DNA of 59,059 bases from Clostridiales bacterium (GCA_029907205.1 JARYMI010000002.1:1-59059); one strand, 5' to 3'. Positions 37,091 to 46,075 are shown, numbered from the stretch's first letter. The notes: generated by a model not told the origin, from the letters alone. Numbers and translations are program-made.

Positions 37091-38254
37091 TTAGAGTTTT
37101 AGAAGTTTTGGATAGATGTTGTGTTTTTTGAGGGCCTCCATTGCCTTCAGGCCGCTTCCTGTAACGACAAGGACAACCTCTCCTCTCAGAAGCTTCCGAT
37201 CCCTCGAAAGCTTGACCAGCGCGGCCAACGTTGTCGCTGATGCCGGATCGGCAAGAATGCCTTCCAGCTCGGCCAGCTCTCTCTGGGCTGCCAAGATTTC
37301 CCGGTCTGTAACATCCATGAGCAGGCCCCCGGCTTCCCTAATCAGCTTGAGTGCCAGGTTGCCTGCTGGAGGGTCAGGGTTGGAGATGGCATGGGCGATT
37401 GTCTGCGTCTTGAAAACCCTCCGGAATCTGTTCCTTCCCTCACTGAAGGCCCTGGACAAAGGAGAGCATCCCTTAGCCTGGATGCCCACAAAAAAAGGCA
37501 TTTGGTGAATGAACCCTTCATCCTTTAGGTCCTGGAAGCCGCGGATGAGCCCGACCAGATGCCCCGCCGAGCTCACCGGAACGAATACAAATCGGGGCGG
37601 CCGCCGCTCGAGACCGATAAAAATCTCGTAAGCCGTGACTTTGTAGCCCTCGATTCGCATGGGGTCGACCGAATTCATAAAATAGATACCCTCTTTTCTG
37701 CCTATCTCGAAGCTCTTCCGGAAAAGCTCGCCATAATCGCCTTTCACCTGGAAGAGCGCGGCTCCGTGAATCCCCGTCGAAAGAATCTTCTCAAGCGAGG
37801 ATCCCTTCTTGAAAAAAATAATGGTCTTGAGCTCAGCCCTTGCGCCATAAGCCGCTGTTGAAGCAGCCATGTTCCCGGTTGAGACAGTGCCGATTTTTTT
37901 GACGCCCAGTGAGACGGCTTTCTGAACCGCGACCGCTGTGCCTCTATCCTTGAAGCTGTGGGTAGGGTTCATCGTCTCGTTCTTTGCCAGAACCAGAGGC
38001 AGGTTATGATTTTTCATCACCCGATAAAGGGGCACAAGCGGCGTGTTGCCCTCACCCAGGCTGATCTTCTTGTTCACGCTTGCCAGCGGCAGGAAATCCC
38101 GGTATTTTTCGAGGCTGAGCTCTCGCTCCAACGCCATTGTCCTTGTTCGCGGCGGGTAAGCCACGACCATCGGCTCTCTACACAGAGGACAAAACGGGTT
38201 AAAAACATCGAGAGGGAATTTTTTTCGGCAGAAAAGGCATTCCAATCTAAGCAT
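37091..38254 (-). CDS. thrC: Threonine synthase
   Basis: The protein has 387 residues. A short zinc ribbon opens it (Cys6, Cys9, Cys22, Cys25). SLGEGNTPLVPLY and NPTHSFKDRGTAVAVQKAVS, with PLP lysine 102, are typical of threonine synthase, as is VSTGNMAASTAAYGAR. DPMRIEGYKVTAYEI is the family's later block. It makes threonine from O-phosphohomoserine. Homoserine dehydrogenase lies 0.8 kb away on the other strand, which supports the role. A related cysteate synthase cannot be fully excluded. Confidence 0.88.
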   Translation of the reverse strand: MLRLECLFCRKKFPLDVFNPFCPLCREPMVVAYPPRTRTMALERELSLEKYRDFLPLASVNKKISLGEGNTPLVPLYRVMKNHNLPLVLAKNETMNPTHSFKDRGTAVAVQKAVSLGVKKIGTVSTGNMAASTAAYGARAELKTIIFFKKGSSLEKILSTGIHGAALFQVKGDYGELFRKSFEIGRKEGIYFMNSVDPMRIEGYKVTAYEIFIGLERRPPRFVFVPVSSAGHLVGLIRGFQDLKDEGFIHQMPFFVGIQAKGCSPLSRAFSEGRNRFRRVFKTQTIAHAISNPDPPAGNLALKLIREAGGLLMDVTDREILAAQRELAELEGILADPASATTLAALVKLSRDRKLLRGEVVLVVTGSGLKAMEALKKHNIYPKLLKL

Positions 38255-38406
38255 GGCAAACTCCGCTTGATGAAAATGCTCTCTCAGTTTATAAAATAAT
38301 CAAGGGCGATGCAAAGCCGAGGGCTCGCGATGATTTTACTTATCAATCGGCTTCCGGTCGCGGCATGCCGGTTGTAAATTTGGACAGACAAAGGTAAAAT
38401 CAACCC

Positions 38407-38889
38407 GTGAAAGTTGCTCGGACAAATGCGGAAGAGAAGTTCATGCGAATAGCTCTGGCTGAAGCTCGGAAGGCTGCTCGCGCGGGAGAAATTCCGGTTG
38501 GCGCTGTGATTGTCCTCGACGACAAAGTCCTCACCCGCGCGCACAATCAGCCCATCAAGCGTCACGACCCGACAGCTCACGCGGAGATCGTGGCCATCCG
38601 GAAGGCAAGCCGGATGCAAAAGAACTACCGGCTTCCAGGTTGTGACCTTTATGTGACTTTAGAACCCTGCGCTATGTGCCTCGGTGCCGCCGTCCAGGCC
38701 AGAATCAGAAGACTCGTGTATGGCGCAGCCGACCCCAAAGCTGGAGCTGTCCAATCAATCATGAGCTTCCCTTTTGAAAGGACAAACCACCAGCCCGAGG
38801 TCAGAGCAGGGCTTCTGGCTCAAGAAAGCGCTGCGCTCCTCAAAGACTTCTTTAAGCAGAAGCGGCATAAGCACAAGGCTTTAGATTAA
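38407..38889 (+). CDS. tadA: tRNA-specific adenosine deaminase
   Basis: The protein has 160 residues. The zinc site is TAHAEI (His58, catalytic Glu60) with EPCAMCLGA (Cys88, Cys91). HNQPIKRHDPTAHAE and ARIRRLVYGAADPKAGA are TadA features. It converts A34 to inosine in tRNA-Arg(ACG). The GTG at 38407 is kept because the family helix EEKFMRIALAEARKA starts before the next ATG. Confidence 0.95.
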   Translation: MKVARTNAEEKFMRIALAEARKAARAGEIPVGAVIVLDDKVLTRAHNQPIKRHDPTAHAEIVAIRKASRMQKNYRLPGCDLYVTLEPCAMCLGAAVQARIRRLVYGAADPKAGAVQSIMSFPFERTNHQPEVRAGLLAQESAALLKDFFKQKRHKHKALD

Positions 38890-38913
38890 GATTTAAATAA
38901 ATCGGCTGCACCC

Positions 38914-39005
38914 GGAGAGGTGGCCGAGTGGTTGAAGGCGACGGTCTCGAAAACCGTTATCCCGAATTTTCGGGATCGTGGGTTCGAATCCCACCCTCTC
39001 CGCCA
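38914..39005 (+). tRNA. tRNA-Ser (anticodon CGA), CCA encoded
   Basis: The acceptor GGAGAGG pairs with CCTCTCC. The anticodon stem ACGGT/ACCGT holds CTCGAAA, giving CGA (Ser, UCG codon). A long variable arm with the stem ATCCCGA/TCGGGAT, the T-loop GGTTCGAATCC and an encoded GCCA end complete a class II tRNA. Confidence 0.96.
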
Positions 39006-39039
39006 TTCTCCCAAAATCACTCACGAGTGAGCGCGAAAG

Positions 39040-40077
39040 ATGGAGAAAGCCATGACAGAAAAGGCTGTTAACCTTGTGTTGATGGGCTTCGGAAACGTCG
39101 GAAAAGCTTTTGTCAAGCTTCTCGAGGAAAAGACTGATCATCTCAGGGAAAGCCACGGACTATCCCTTTTTCTCCGGGCCATTTTTAAATCAACGGGAGG
39201 ACTGTTTCCCTGCGCTGGCTTCAAACTTAAGGATATCCTCGATGATCCAGGGGCCGACCTTCGCGTCCACGCTTTCTGGAAACAGAACCTCTCTTTGGAA
39301 TCAATCGTGCGAGAAGTCGAGCCGGGTGTGCTTGTCGATTGCACCCCATCCAACCTGAAGACGGGAGAACCTGGCCTCACTCATGCGAGGCTGGCTCTGG
39401 ATTCCGGCTGGCATGTTGTTACGGCCAATAAAGGACCTCTGGCTGTCAATTTCAGCGGCTTGCGAGAGAAGGCATCACGAAACCGTTTAGCCCTGAAATT
39501 CAGCGGCGCTGCCGCGGCCGCTCTGCCCGCGCTCGATGTCGGCCTCTGCTCATTAGCTGGAGCAGAAGTCCTGGCCGTCGAAGGCATTCTCAACGGCACA
39601 ACCAATTTCATTTTAACCGAAATGGGGGAGGGGAGAAGCTACTCGGAAGCCGTTCAAGAAGCCCGAGTCCGGGGCATCGCTGAGCCTGATCCCGCCTCTG
39701 ATGTGGAAGGCTGGGACACCGCTGTCAAGCTTCTCCTTATCGGCAACGCCGTCATGGGGCTTAATCTTCGGCTTTCCGATATCTCAGTCGAGGGGATCGT
39801 CGGCCTCCCGGCTGAGCTCATAGACCGCGCCCGGCGCGAGGGCAAATCCGTCAAGCTTCTTGGTCGCATACGCCGTGAACAAGGCGGAATAACAGCATCA
39901 GTAGCGCCTTGCGTTATTGACCATTCGCACCCGCTTTTCGGAGTCGAAGGCACGGCCAAAGGCATCACCTATTTCACGGACACAATGGGCGATGTCACCC
40001 TCACGGGCGGAAAATCCGACCCTCGAGGCGCTGCCGCCGCCGTCCTTAAGGACATCATTAACATCTACCACCCATAA
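39040..40077 (+). CDS. hom: Homoserine dehydrogenase
   Basis: The protein has 345 residues. NLVLMGFGNVGKAFVKLLEE is the nucleotide fold. VDCTPSN, VVTANKGPLA and VEGILNGTTNFILTEMGEG are the family signature, with AEPDPASDVEGWDTAVKLLL in the substrate domain. It lacks the C-terminal ACT domain of longer enzymes. It reduces aspartate semialdehyde to homoserine, the step before the substrate of thrC is made. It sits between two tRNA-Ser genes. Confidence 0.95.
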   Translation: MEKAMTEKAVNLVLMGFGNVGKAFVKLLEEKTDHLRESHGLSLFLRAIFKSTGGLFPCAGFKLKDILDDPGADLRVHAFWKQNLSLESIVREVEPGVLVDCTPSNLKTGEPGLTHARLALDSGWHVVTANKGPLAVNFSGLREKASRNRLALKFSGAAAAALPALDVGLCSLAGAEVLAVEGILNGTTNFILTEMGEGRSYSEAVQEARVRGIAEPDPASDVEGWDTAVKLLLIGNAVMGLNLRLSDISVEGIVGLPAELIDRARREGKSVKLLGRIRREQGGITASVAPCVIDHSHPLFGVEGTAKGITYFTDTMGDVTLTGGKSDPRGAAAAVLKDIINIYHP

Positions 40078-40174
40078 ATTGACGTTCTCTTGGTTTTCTG
40101 ATAACGTTAAAAACTCGAACTCAAGGAAGATTCCGAACAGGAGATCGTCCTCAGAGCAATGAACCCTTCCCCGC

Positions 40175-40267
<93 letters not shown>

Positions 40268-40291
40268 GGCCGTTTAATGAGAGGAGCAATT

Positions 40292-41497
40292 ATGGACAGC
40301 CGAGACTACATCCTTCTTGAGGAATTGTACAGTGCCCAGAACTACCATCCCCTGGACGCCGTCCTGACAAAAGGAAAAGGAATCTGGGTCTGGGATGTCG
40401 AAGGCAGGAAGTATCTTGATTTCCTGAGCGGCTATTCCGCCGTTAACCAGGGCCACTGCCACCCCCGCCTCATCAAGGTCGTCAAGGACCAGGCGAAACG
40501 TCTAACTTTGACCTCGCGCGCTTTCCGCAACGATCAATGGCCTCTCCTGGCCAAAGAGCTTTGTGACCTGACCGGTTTCGATATGGTCTTGCCGATGAAT
40601 TCCGGGGCTGAGTCGATCGAGACCGCCATCAAGACGGCCCGCAAGTGGGCCTATAAAGTAAAGGGGGTGCCTAAGGACAAAGCTGAGATCATCGCTTGCG
40701 CCAACAACTTTCATGGCCGCACCGTGACCATTGTCAGCTTTTCCACCGAGTCCCTTTACAGAAACGATTTTGGCCCTTTTACGCCTGGGTTCGTGGTCAT
40801 CCCCTACGGAGACATTGATGCCCTCCGCCAGGCCATTACGCCGTACACGGCCGCCTTTCTGGTCGAGCCTGTCCAGGCAGAAGCGGGAATCCTCATCCCT
40901 CCGCCAGGCTACCTCAGAGAAGCCAAGAGAATCTGCGCTGAGAACAACGTTCTTTTCATCGCTGACGAGATTCAGACGGGACTCGGCCGGACGGGCAGGC
41001 TCTTCGCCTGCGATCATGAAGAAGTGAGGCCGGACATGGTGGTCATTGGAAAGTCCTTGGGAGGCGGATATTATCCTGTCTCAGCCACCCTGTCCACCAG
41101 ACAAATCCTGGGCGTTTTCAAACCGGGGGAGCACGGCTCCACCTTTGGCGGCAATCCCCTAGCCTGTGCCGTGGCCAGAGAAGCTTTGCGCATCATTCAA
41201 GAAGAGAAACTCATCGAGAATGCCGCTGTCGCGGGGAGCTATCTTCTGGACAGGCTTAAGAAAATCAAAAGCCGGCACATCAAGGAAGTGCGGGGCTTAG
41301 GCCTGCTCATCGGCATAGAGCTCAAGCCAGAGGCAGGCGGCGCGCGGCGCTTCTGTGAAGAGCTCAAGAAAGATGGGCTGCTGTGCAGAGAAACACACGA
41401 AAACGTCATCCGCTTTGCGCCGCCGCTCATCATTAAACAGAAAGATTTGAGCTGGGCCTACAAGCGAATAAAAAAAGTCTTCAAGCAACTTAGCTGA
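40292..41497 (+). CDS. rocD: Ornithine aminotransferase-like class III aminotransferase
   Basis: The protein has 401 residues from the ATG at 40292, which has GAGGAG 6 bases upstream. Longer readings run into the tRNA. YHPLDAVLTKGKGIWVWDVE then GRKYLDFLSGYSAVNQGHCH is the ornithine aminotransferase pattern. MNSGAESIETAIKTARKW, NNFHGRT, FIADEIQTGLGRTG and the PLP lysine in VIGKSLGGGYYPVSA are present. It converts ornithine and 2-oxoglutarate to glutamate semialdehyde and glutamate. Family members acting on other omega-amino acids are possible. Confidence 0.9.
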   Translation: MDSRDYILLEELYSAQNYHPLDAVLTKGKGIWVWDVEGRKYLDFLSGYSAVNQGHCHPRLIKVVKDQAKRLTLTSRAFRNDQWPLLAKELCDLTGFDMVLPMNSGAESIETAIKTARKWAYKVKGVPKDKAEIIACANNFHGRTVTIVSFSTESLYRNDFGPFTPGFVVIPYGDIDALRQAITPYTAAFLVEPVQAEAGILIPPPGYLREAKRICAENNVLFIADEIQTGLGRTGRLFACDHEEVRPDMVVIGKSLGGGYYPVSATLSTRQILGVFKPGEHGSTFGGNPLACAVAREALRIIQEEKLIENAAVAGSYLLDRLKKIKSRHIKEVRGLGLLIGIELKPEAGGARRFCEELKKDGLLCRETHENVIRFAPPLIIKQKDLSWAYKRIKKVFKQLS

Positions 41498-41602
41498 TTC
41501 ACATACTCATGTTCGGAATGAGGTATCAGCTGTAATCTTTCTTGGACAGCCGCGCCGGAAAAGAGTAAAATCCAGGATAGGTCACCCTGGTGTGAAAAGC
41601 TT

Positions 41603-41618
41603 TGGCATGATACTTGCT
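41603..41618 (+). promoter_or_regulatory. Sigma-54 promoter of the DUF6600-like lipoprotein gene
   Basis: TGGCATGATACTTGCT matches the -24/-12 consensus, with GG and GC separated by exactly 10 bases. Transcription would start near 41628. The ribosome site AAGGAAGG and the ATG at 41650 follow closely, as expected for a short leader. Confidence 0.75.
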
Positions 41619-41649
41619 AAATAAACTGATGGAAAGGAAGGAATGAGCC

Positions 41650-42840
41650 ATGAGCAAGAATGTAAAAAATGTCTGGATCGTTTTCTTAGCGCTTCTTTTT
41701 GCAGCAAGTTGCATCATTTATGTGCCCTATGATGAAGAGCCTTCCCCGCCTCCTCCAGCGAGAGAAAGGTATCAGGAGAGAGAGTTTGGAGACTATCGCC
41801 AGGAGGTAGACATCGCCTTCTTTTATGATTATCTCTCTCCTTACGGAACCTGGGTGTACTATTCGCCTTACGGCTATGTGTGGGTGCCTCGCCGCGTCAG
41901 TCTAAGATGGCGGCCGTACACCTATGGCCGTTGGGCCTGGACAAGCTACGGCTGGACGTGGGTTTCCTACTACGAATGGGGCTGGATTCCCTTCCACTAT
42001 GGGCGCTGGGGTTGGAGCCCTCGCCTCGGCTGGTTCTGGGTCCCGGGAACAGTCTGGGGCCCTGCCTGGGTCACCTGGCGGTGGGGCAATCTTTATATCG
42101 GCTGGGCGCCTCTTCCTCCTGATGTCGAGTTCGTCGCCGGGTTCGGTGTCCGCGGCCTCCCGTATGAGCTTCCCGGCCATTACTGGGTTTTTATCGAGGG
42201 TCGCTACTTTCAGTATGACTATTTGGATCGCTATGTCCTTCCTCCAGAGAGAAACAGCACGGTCGTCCGTTTCACCGTCTCCAAGGCCAACCTTGTCGAA
42301 AGGAACCGTCAGGTCATCAATCAAGGAGTTGACGTTGATCATGTTCGGAGGATAACCCGAAGCGAGGTCTCCAAATACGAGCTCGAAGATGTCCGCCGAG
42401 CCGGCCCATCCAAAATTAGCGGCAATTCTATTCGGGTTTACCGCCCGACAGTTTCCAAGAGCGAAGCAACCAAGCCTAAATCCTTTATCCAAAAAGAGGA
42501 AGCTGAGGCTAAAATTCCTGAAATCCAGCTCAGAGGGCTTGATGAGCGAGGGGCCGCTGTCGAGACTGAACGCCGCTTGAAGGAAGAGCAGGAAAAGGAG
42601 CTTCGGCTTGTCGAACAGAGCCAGCAGAAAGAAAAAATCGAACTCGAGAGAAGGCATGAAGATGAAAAAAAGCTTGTTTCTAACCCTGCCGAAAAGGAAA
42701 AAATAGAAAAAGAGTATAAGGTTAAGGCTGCGGAGCTCAAAAAGCAGCACGAAGAGGAAAAAGCCAAGGTTATCGAGCGTCACCAGGAAGAAGAAAAAAC
42801 AGTCAAGAAGAAAATCAAGAAAAAGGACGAGATCGATTAA
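41650..42840 (+). CDS. Lipoprotein with Tyr/Trp-rich repeats (DUF6600-like) and charged coiled-coil tail
   Basis: The protein has 396 residues. The lipobox LLFAASC predicts lipidated Cys21. Residues 50-170 are made of short aromatic repeats: YDYLSPYGTWVYYSPYGYVW, GRWAWTSYGWTWVSYYEWGW, then HYGRWGWSPRLGWFWVPG and WGPAWVTWRWGNLYIGWAPL. This is the pattern of the YXWXP/DUF6600 family of unknown function. Residues 280-396 are a Glu/Lys/Arg-rich coiled coil. The sigma-54 promoter suggests stress- or starvation-type control. It overlaps the convergent EamA gene by 26 bases. Confidence 0.8.
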   Translation: MSKNVKNVWIVFLALLFAASCIIYVPYDEEPSPPPPARERYQEREFGDYRQEVDIAFFYDYLSPYGTWVYYSPYGYVWVPRRVSLRWRPYTYGRWAWTSYGWTWVSYYEWGWIPFHYGRWGWSPRLGWFWVPGTVWGPAWVTWRWGNLYIGWAPLPPDVEFVAGFGVRGLPYELPGHYWVFIEGRYFQYDYLDRYVLPPERNSTVVRFTVSKANLVERNRQVINQGVDVDHVRRITRSEVSKYELEDVRRAGPSKISGNSIRVYRPTVSKSEATKPKSFIQKEEAEAKIPEIQLRGLDERGAAVETERRLKEEQEKELRLVEQSQQKEKIELERRHEDEKKLVSNPAEKEKIEKEYKVKAAELKKQHEEEKAKVIERHQEEEKTVKKKIKKKDEID

Positions 42841-43696
42841 GCAATCGCCTCCCTTCCCGCACTGAGATCATCAAGGCGGCGCTGAGAATGACCAGCCCTC
42901 CTCCCAGAGTCCTGGAAGAAGGGACTTCTCTTAGTATCAAATAGGCGAGGGCTATCCCGTAGACAGGCTCAAGCGCGCTGATGATGCTGGCGGTCTGGGC
43001 TCTGACCCGGCGCAGGCCTTTGATGAAGAGCGTATGCGAGCCAGCCGTGCACACCACGCCGAGGAAGGCGAGGAGTAGCACATCCCTGGCCGTCAGGCTG
43101 ATTGGATAAAAGAAAAGAAAAGGCAGGAGGAAAATTGCCGCAGCGAAATCCTCGACAAAAGCGATGGCCAAGCTGGAATAGGTCTGGGAAAGACGCCGGT
43201 TGAATATAGTCAACAAGGCAAAACTGAGCCCCGATACAAGCCCCCACAAAACTCCTAGATAGACAGCATTTGCAAGGCTGAACCTGGGCACAATCAGGAG
43301 AGCGCCGCTCAGGCAGACCGCGGCCAAAAATAAGTTCGTCCTGTCGAGCTTCTCCTTGAAAAAAAGAGGCTCGAGAAGGACAGTGAAAACAGGAAAGCAT
43401 GAATAGGCAAGGAGCCCGACAGCCACAGTGGAGACCTGGATGGACGTGAAAAAGGTCACCCAGTGGACGGCCAGGACGAACCCCAGGACGGTTAGCAGAA
43501 GAAGGTTCTCCCTCAGGATGTTCCTGAGGCTGTACCTCAAGGACAGGAGAAGGATGCTCAGGGCTAGACTGGCGAAGACGACCCTTCCCCAAACAATGAG
43601 GGAGGGGACGAGGGTCAGCCACTTGCCGAACAGCCCGGCAAGCCCGAAGAGGAGTGTGGCCACGTGGATTTCGAGGAGGCTCTGCCGCCGCGACAC
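42815..43696 (-). CDS. EamA/DMT-family transporter
   Basis: The protein has 293 residues and about 10 membrane helices in two EamA repeats. The first starts LLEIHVATLLFGLAGLFGKW; the second is VLWGLVSGLSFALLTIFNRR to the end. SALEPVYGIALAYLILREVP near the C-terminus is typical of the family. The GTG start has AGGAG 8 bases upstream. It is probably an exporter or importer of amino acids or other metabolites; the substrate cannot be named. Confidence 0.88.
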   Translation of the reverse strand: MSRRQSLLEIHVATLLFGLAGLFGKWLTLVPSLIVWGRVVFASLALSILLLSLRYSLRNILRENLLLLTVLGFVLAVHWVTFFTSIQVSTVAVGLLAYSCFPVFTVLLEPLFFKEKLDRTNLFLAAVCLSGALLIVPRFSLANAVYLGVLWGLVSGLSFALLTIFNRRLSQTYSSLAIAFVEDFAAAIFLLPFLFFYPISLTARDVLLLAFLGVVCTAGSHTLFIKGLRRVRAQTASIISALEPVYGIALAYLILREVPSSRTLGGGLVILSAALMISVREGRRLLNRSRPFS

Positions 43697-44026
43697 TGAT
43701 CATCTCCTGGCCTGAGATTATAAGCCACCTTCAACATTTGAGCAAAGGTAGCATCTAAATATGGGATCTTTATGATGGGCGCGAGGGGCAGCCCTGAAGC
43801 CCCCGTAGCGGAGGGGGGACCCGTCGGATTCTCCGACGGGGGGAACCGACGGGACTGGTTCCCCGGGGTGCGGGGGCCAAGGTCTGCCCCCCACGCCAAA
43901 TTTGATCACCTAAATTCAGATTCTTGCTTTGAGCAAAATTTTCTTTGGCAAAGCACGAAAAATGTGCTAAGATGAGTTTTACAAAAAGGAAAAACTTTTC
44001 CTTTATGAGACTCACCATTTAAGACG
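43697..44026. other. Gap before dnaX, dominated by a palindromic element
   Basis: No gene is seen. Bases 43785-43890 form a GC-rich multi-stem palindrome, described separately. The remaining 130 bases before dnaX are AT-rich and hold a small TTGCTTTGAGCAA inverted repeat near 43922, with probable dnaX promoter sequence that I cannot define. Confidence 0.5.
43785..43890. repeat. Multi-branched GC-rich palindrome upstream of dnaX
   Basis: There are four nested perfect stems. GGGGCAG (43785-43791) pairs with CTGCCCC (43884-43890). GCCCCCG (43799-43805) pairs with CGGGGGC (43871-43877). CCCGTCGGA (43820-43828) pairs with TCCGACGGG (43832-43840). GGGGAACC (43840-43847) pairs with GGTTCCCC (43857-43864). 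The result is an outer stem carrying two hairpins. It lies upstream of both divergent genes, so it is not a terminator for either. Confidence 0.75.
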
Positions 44027-45721
44027 ATGTCGTATCTCATCTACGCCCGCAAGTACAGGCCACAGACCTTTGAGGAAATGGTCGGGCAAAAGGCAATAGT
44101 TCAGACTCTGCAGAATGCCATTAAGAACAATCGGGTGGCTCAGGCCTACATTTTCTCAGGGATGAGGGGGATCGGAAAGACGACCGTTGCTCGAATCCTG
44201 GCCAAGGCCTTGAACTGCCAGTATGGCCCGACTCCCACTCCCTGCAATAAGTGTGAATTCTGCCTCGCCGTCAAAGAAGACCGCTCGGTGGACGTGCTTG
44301 AGATAGACGGTGCCTCAAGCCGGACAGTCGAGGATATCAGCCCGATCCGAGACACGGCCAAATACAAGCCTATCGCCAGCCGCTACAAGGTTATCATCAT
44401 CGATGAAGTCCACATGCTATCCGGCCACGCCTTCAACGCCCTCCTTAAGACACTCGAAGAGCCTCCAGAGCGCACCATTTTTATTTTTGCCACAACCGAA
44501 TTCCACAAAGTGCCGGCCACAATCGCCTCCCGCTGCCAGCATTTCGAGTTCAAAAAAATATCCCAGAAAGAGATCGTCAACCATCTCCTGGACATCGCCC
44601 AAAAAGAAAAGATAACCGTTTCTCTCTATGCGTTGAACCTAATCGCCGAAGCGGCTGACGGTAGCTTGAGGGATGCCCAGAGCCTGCTGGACCAGGCCGT
44701 GGCTTTCTCCGGAGAAATCATTAACGACGATGATCTCAAGGAGATCCTTGGAGTTATCAGCAAGGACACTCTTTTTGAATGCTCGAGCCTGATCTTGGAA
44801 CAAAGGCCGGCCGAGGTTTTCGCTCTGATCGAAAAAATCATGGAAAAGGGTCATGATTTGCGATTTTTTTATAAGGAGCTTGTACAGCACTTCAGGAATC
44901 TGTTGCTTGCCAGGTCTGTCCAGGAATTGAAGGATCTTCTTCCCCTGAACGCTGAGGAAATTGGCCAGCTCAAGACGGAAGCAGCCAAGGCTTCAGCCGA
45001 GGAAATCCTCCGCTATCTCGTGGCGCTGCAGCAGGCGGAGCCCGGCTTGCGCTACTCTTCGCACCCCCAGATCTACCTCGAGACGGTTCTGGTCAAGCTC
45101 TGCCACTTCAAAAAAATCGTCCCGCTTCAGGACCTCATCCAGGAAGTGGAAAAAATCGTCAAGGAGAGGGAGGCCGCATCCCGCGGGCTGTCCGAGCCGC
45201 CGCCGGGAATAAAGACCGGAATGGACAAAGAGAGGGGAGTTGAGCCGGGGCTGAAGCCCGTTCCTGTCCAACAGGCTCCGAGAATAAAGGTTGAGGAAGA
45301 TAAGGACATTTTCCATAAGATCGTAGAAGAACTCCAGAAAGAGAAAAGTTCCCTCGCTGCTGTCTTTTCCCGTCAGACCTCTTTCCAGATCAAGGACGAG
45401 ACGCTGGACATCAAGTTTCACCCGGAAAAGAGGTTTGTCATCGAAAACCCCGTCATTCTGGAGATTTCTTTCCCGGCCGGAGAGGATTTTTATCGCGAGA
45501 CCGTTCAGAAGGATATAAAAACCGTTGAAAGAGTAGCCTCGGCTGTTATCGGGCAGAAGGTCAAGGTCAGGCTCATTGACGCTGTCGACGGGAACGCCAA
45601 TAAGAGAGACAGGGACCTGGAGCTGGCTCTCAAGGATCCCACGGTTCAAACGTTCATGGACACGTTCAAAGCCCAGGTTCTCTCCGTCGAGCCGATCAAA
45701 AGGTCCAAGCAAAAGGAGTAA
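44027..45721 (+). CDS. dnaX: DNA polymerase III subunit tau/gamma
   Basis: The protein has 564 residues. Its start (YARKYRPQTFEEMVGQKAIV), Walker A (SGMRGIGKTTVARI), zinc cysteines (LNCQYGPTPTPCNKCEFC), Walker B (KVIIIDEVHML) and sensor ALLKTLEEPPE are the AAA+ clamp-loader core. Residues after about 370 are the tau-specific part. It loads the sliding clamp and joins polymerases at the fork. It begins the classic dnaX-ybaB-recR operon. A run of seven A at 45110-45116 near the end of domain III could allow a gamma form. Confidence 0.96.
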   Translation: MSYLIYARKYRPQTFEEMVGQKAIVQTLQNAIKNNRVAQAYIFSGMRGIGKTTVARILAKALNCQYGPTPTPCNKCEFCLAVKEDRSVDVLEIDGASSRTVEDISPIRDTAKYKPIASRYKVIIIDEVHMLSGHAFNALLKTLEEPPERTIFIFATTEFHKVPATIASRCQHFEFKKISQKEIVNHLLDIAQKEKITVSLYALNLIAEAADGSLRDAQSLLDQAVAFSGEIINDDDLKEILGVISKDTLFECSSLILEQRPAEVFALIEKIMEKGHDLRFFYKELVQHFRNLLLARSVQELKDLLPLNAEEIGQLKTEAAKASAEEILRYLVALQQAEPGLRYSSHPQIYLETVLVKLCHFKKIVPLQDLIQEVEKIVKEREAASRGLSEPPPGIKTGMDKERGVEPGLKPVPVQQAPRIKVEEDKDIFHKIVEELQKEKSSLAAVFSRQTSFQIKDETLDIKFHPEKRFVIENPVILEISFPAGEDFYRETVQKDIKTVERVASAVIGQKVKVRLIDAVDGNANKRDRDLELALKDPTVQTFMDTFKAQVLSVEPIKRSKQKE

Positions 45722-45763
45722 GGGAAGGCAAAAGCCCGGGCGTCGCGCAAAAAGGAGAAAATC

Positions 45764-46075
45764 ATGAAAGATCTTGCTAACCTCCAGAAAATGCTCAAGA
45801 CAGCCAAAGAAATGCAGGAGAAATTGCAGAAAGAACTGGCAGAGATGCGAGTGAGCGGGACGAGCGGTGGCGGAATGGTCAACGTCACAATGGACGGCCA
45901 TAAGAATGTCACCTCTGTCCACATCGATCCAGAAGTCGTCAACAGGGATGAGGTAGAGATGCTCCAGGACCTGATCCTGGCTGCGCTCGCTGATGCCATG
46001 GCAAAAGCAGAAGAACATATCGCTCAGAAATTGGGGGACTTGGGCGGGGGATTAAAAATCCCGGGACTTTTCTGA
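45764..46075 (+). CDS. ybaB: YbaB/EbfC-family nucleoid-associated protein
   Basis: The protein has 103 residues. An N-terminal helix (LQKMLKTAKEMQEKLQKELA) is followed by GGGMVNVTMDGHKNVTSVHI, then DPEVVNRDEVEMLQDLILAA and a Gly-rich end. This matches YbaB along its whole length. It binds DNA as a dimer. It lies 42 bases after dnaX, and its TGATG overlaps the recR start. Confidence 0.95.
   Translation: MKDLANLQKMLKTAKEMQEKLQKELAEMRVSGTSGGGMVNVTMDGHKNVTSVHIDPEVVNRDEVEMLQDLILAALADAMAKAEEHIAQKLGDLGGGLKIPGLF

Noticed and set aside
44993..46018. Antisense open frame of 341 codons opposite dnaX and ybaB
   Set aside because: It spans two well-identified genes and their gap on the other strand; composition looks like complement translation, with no motifs.
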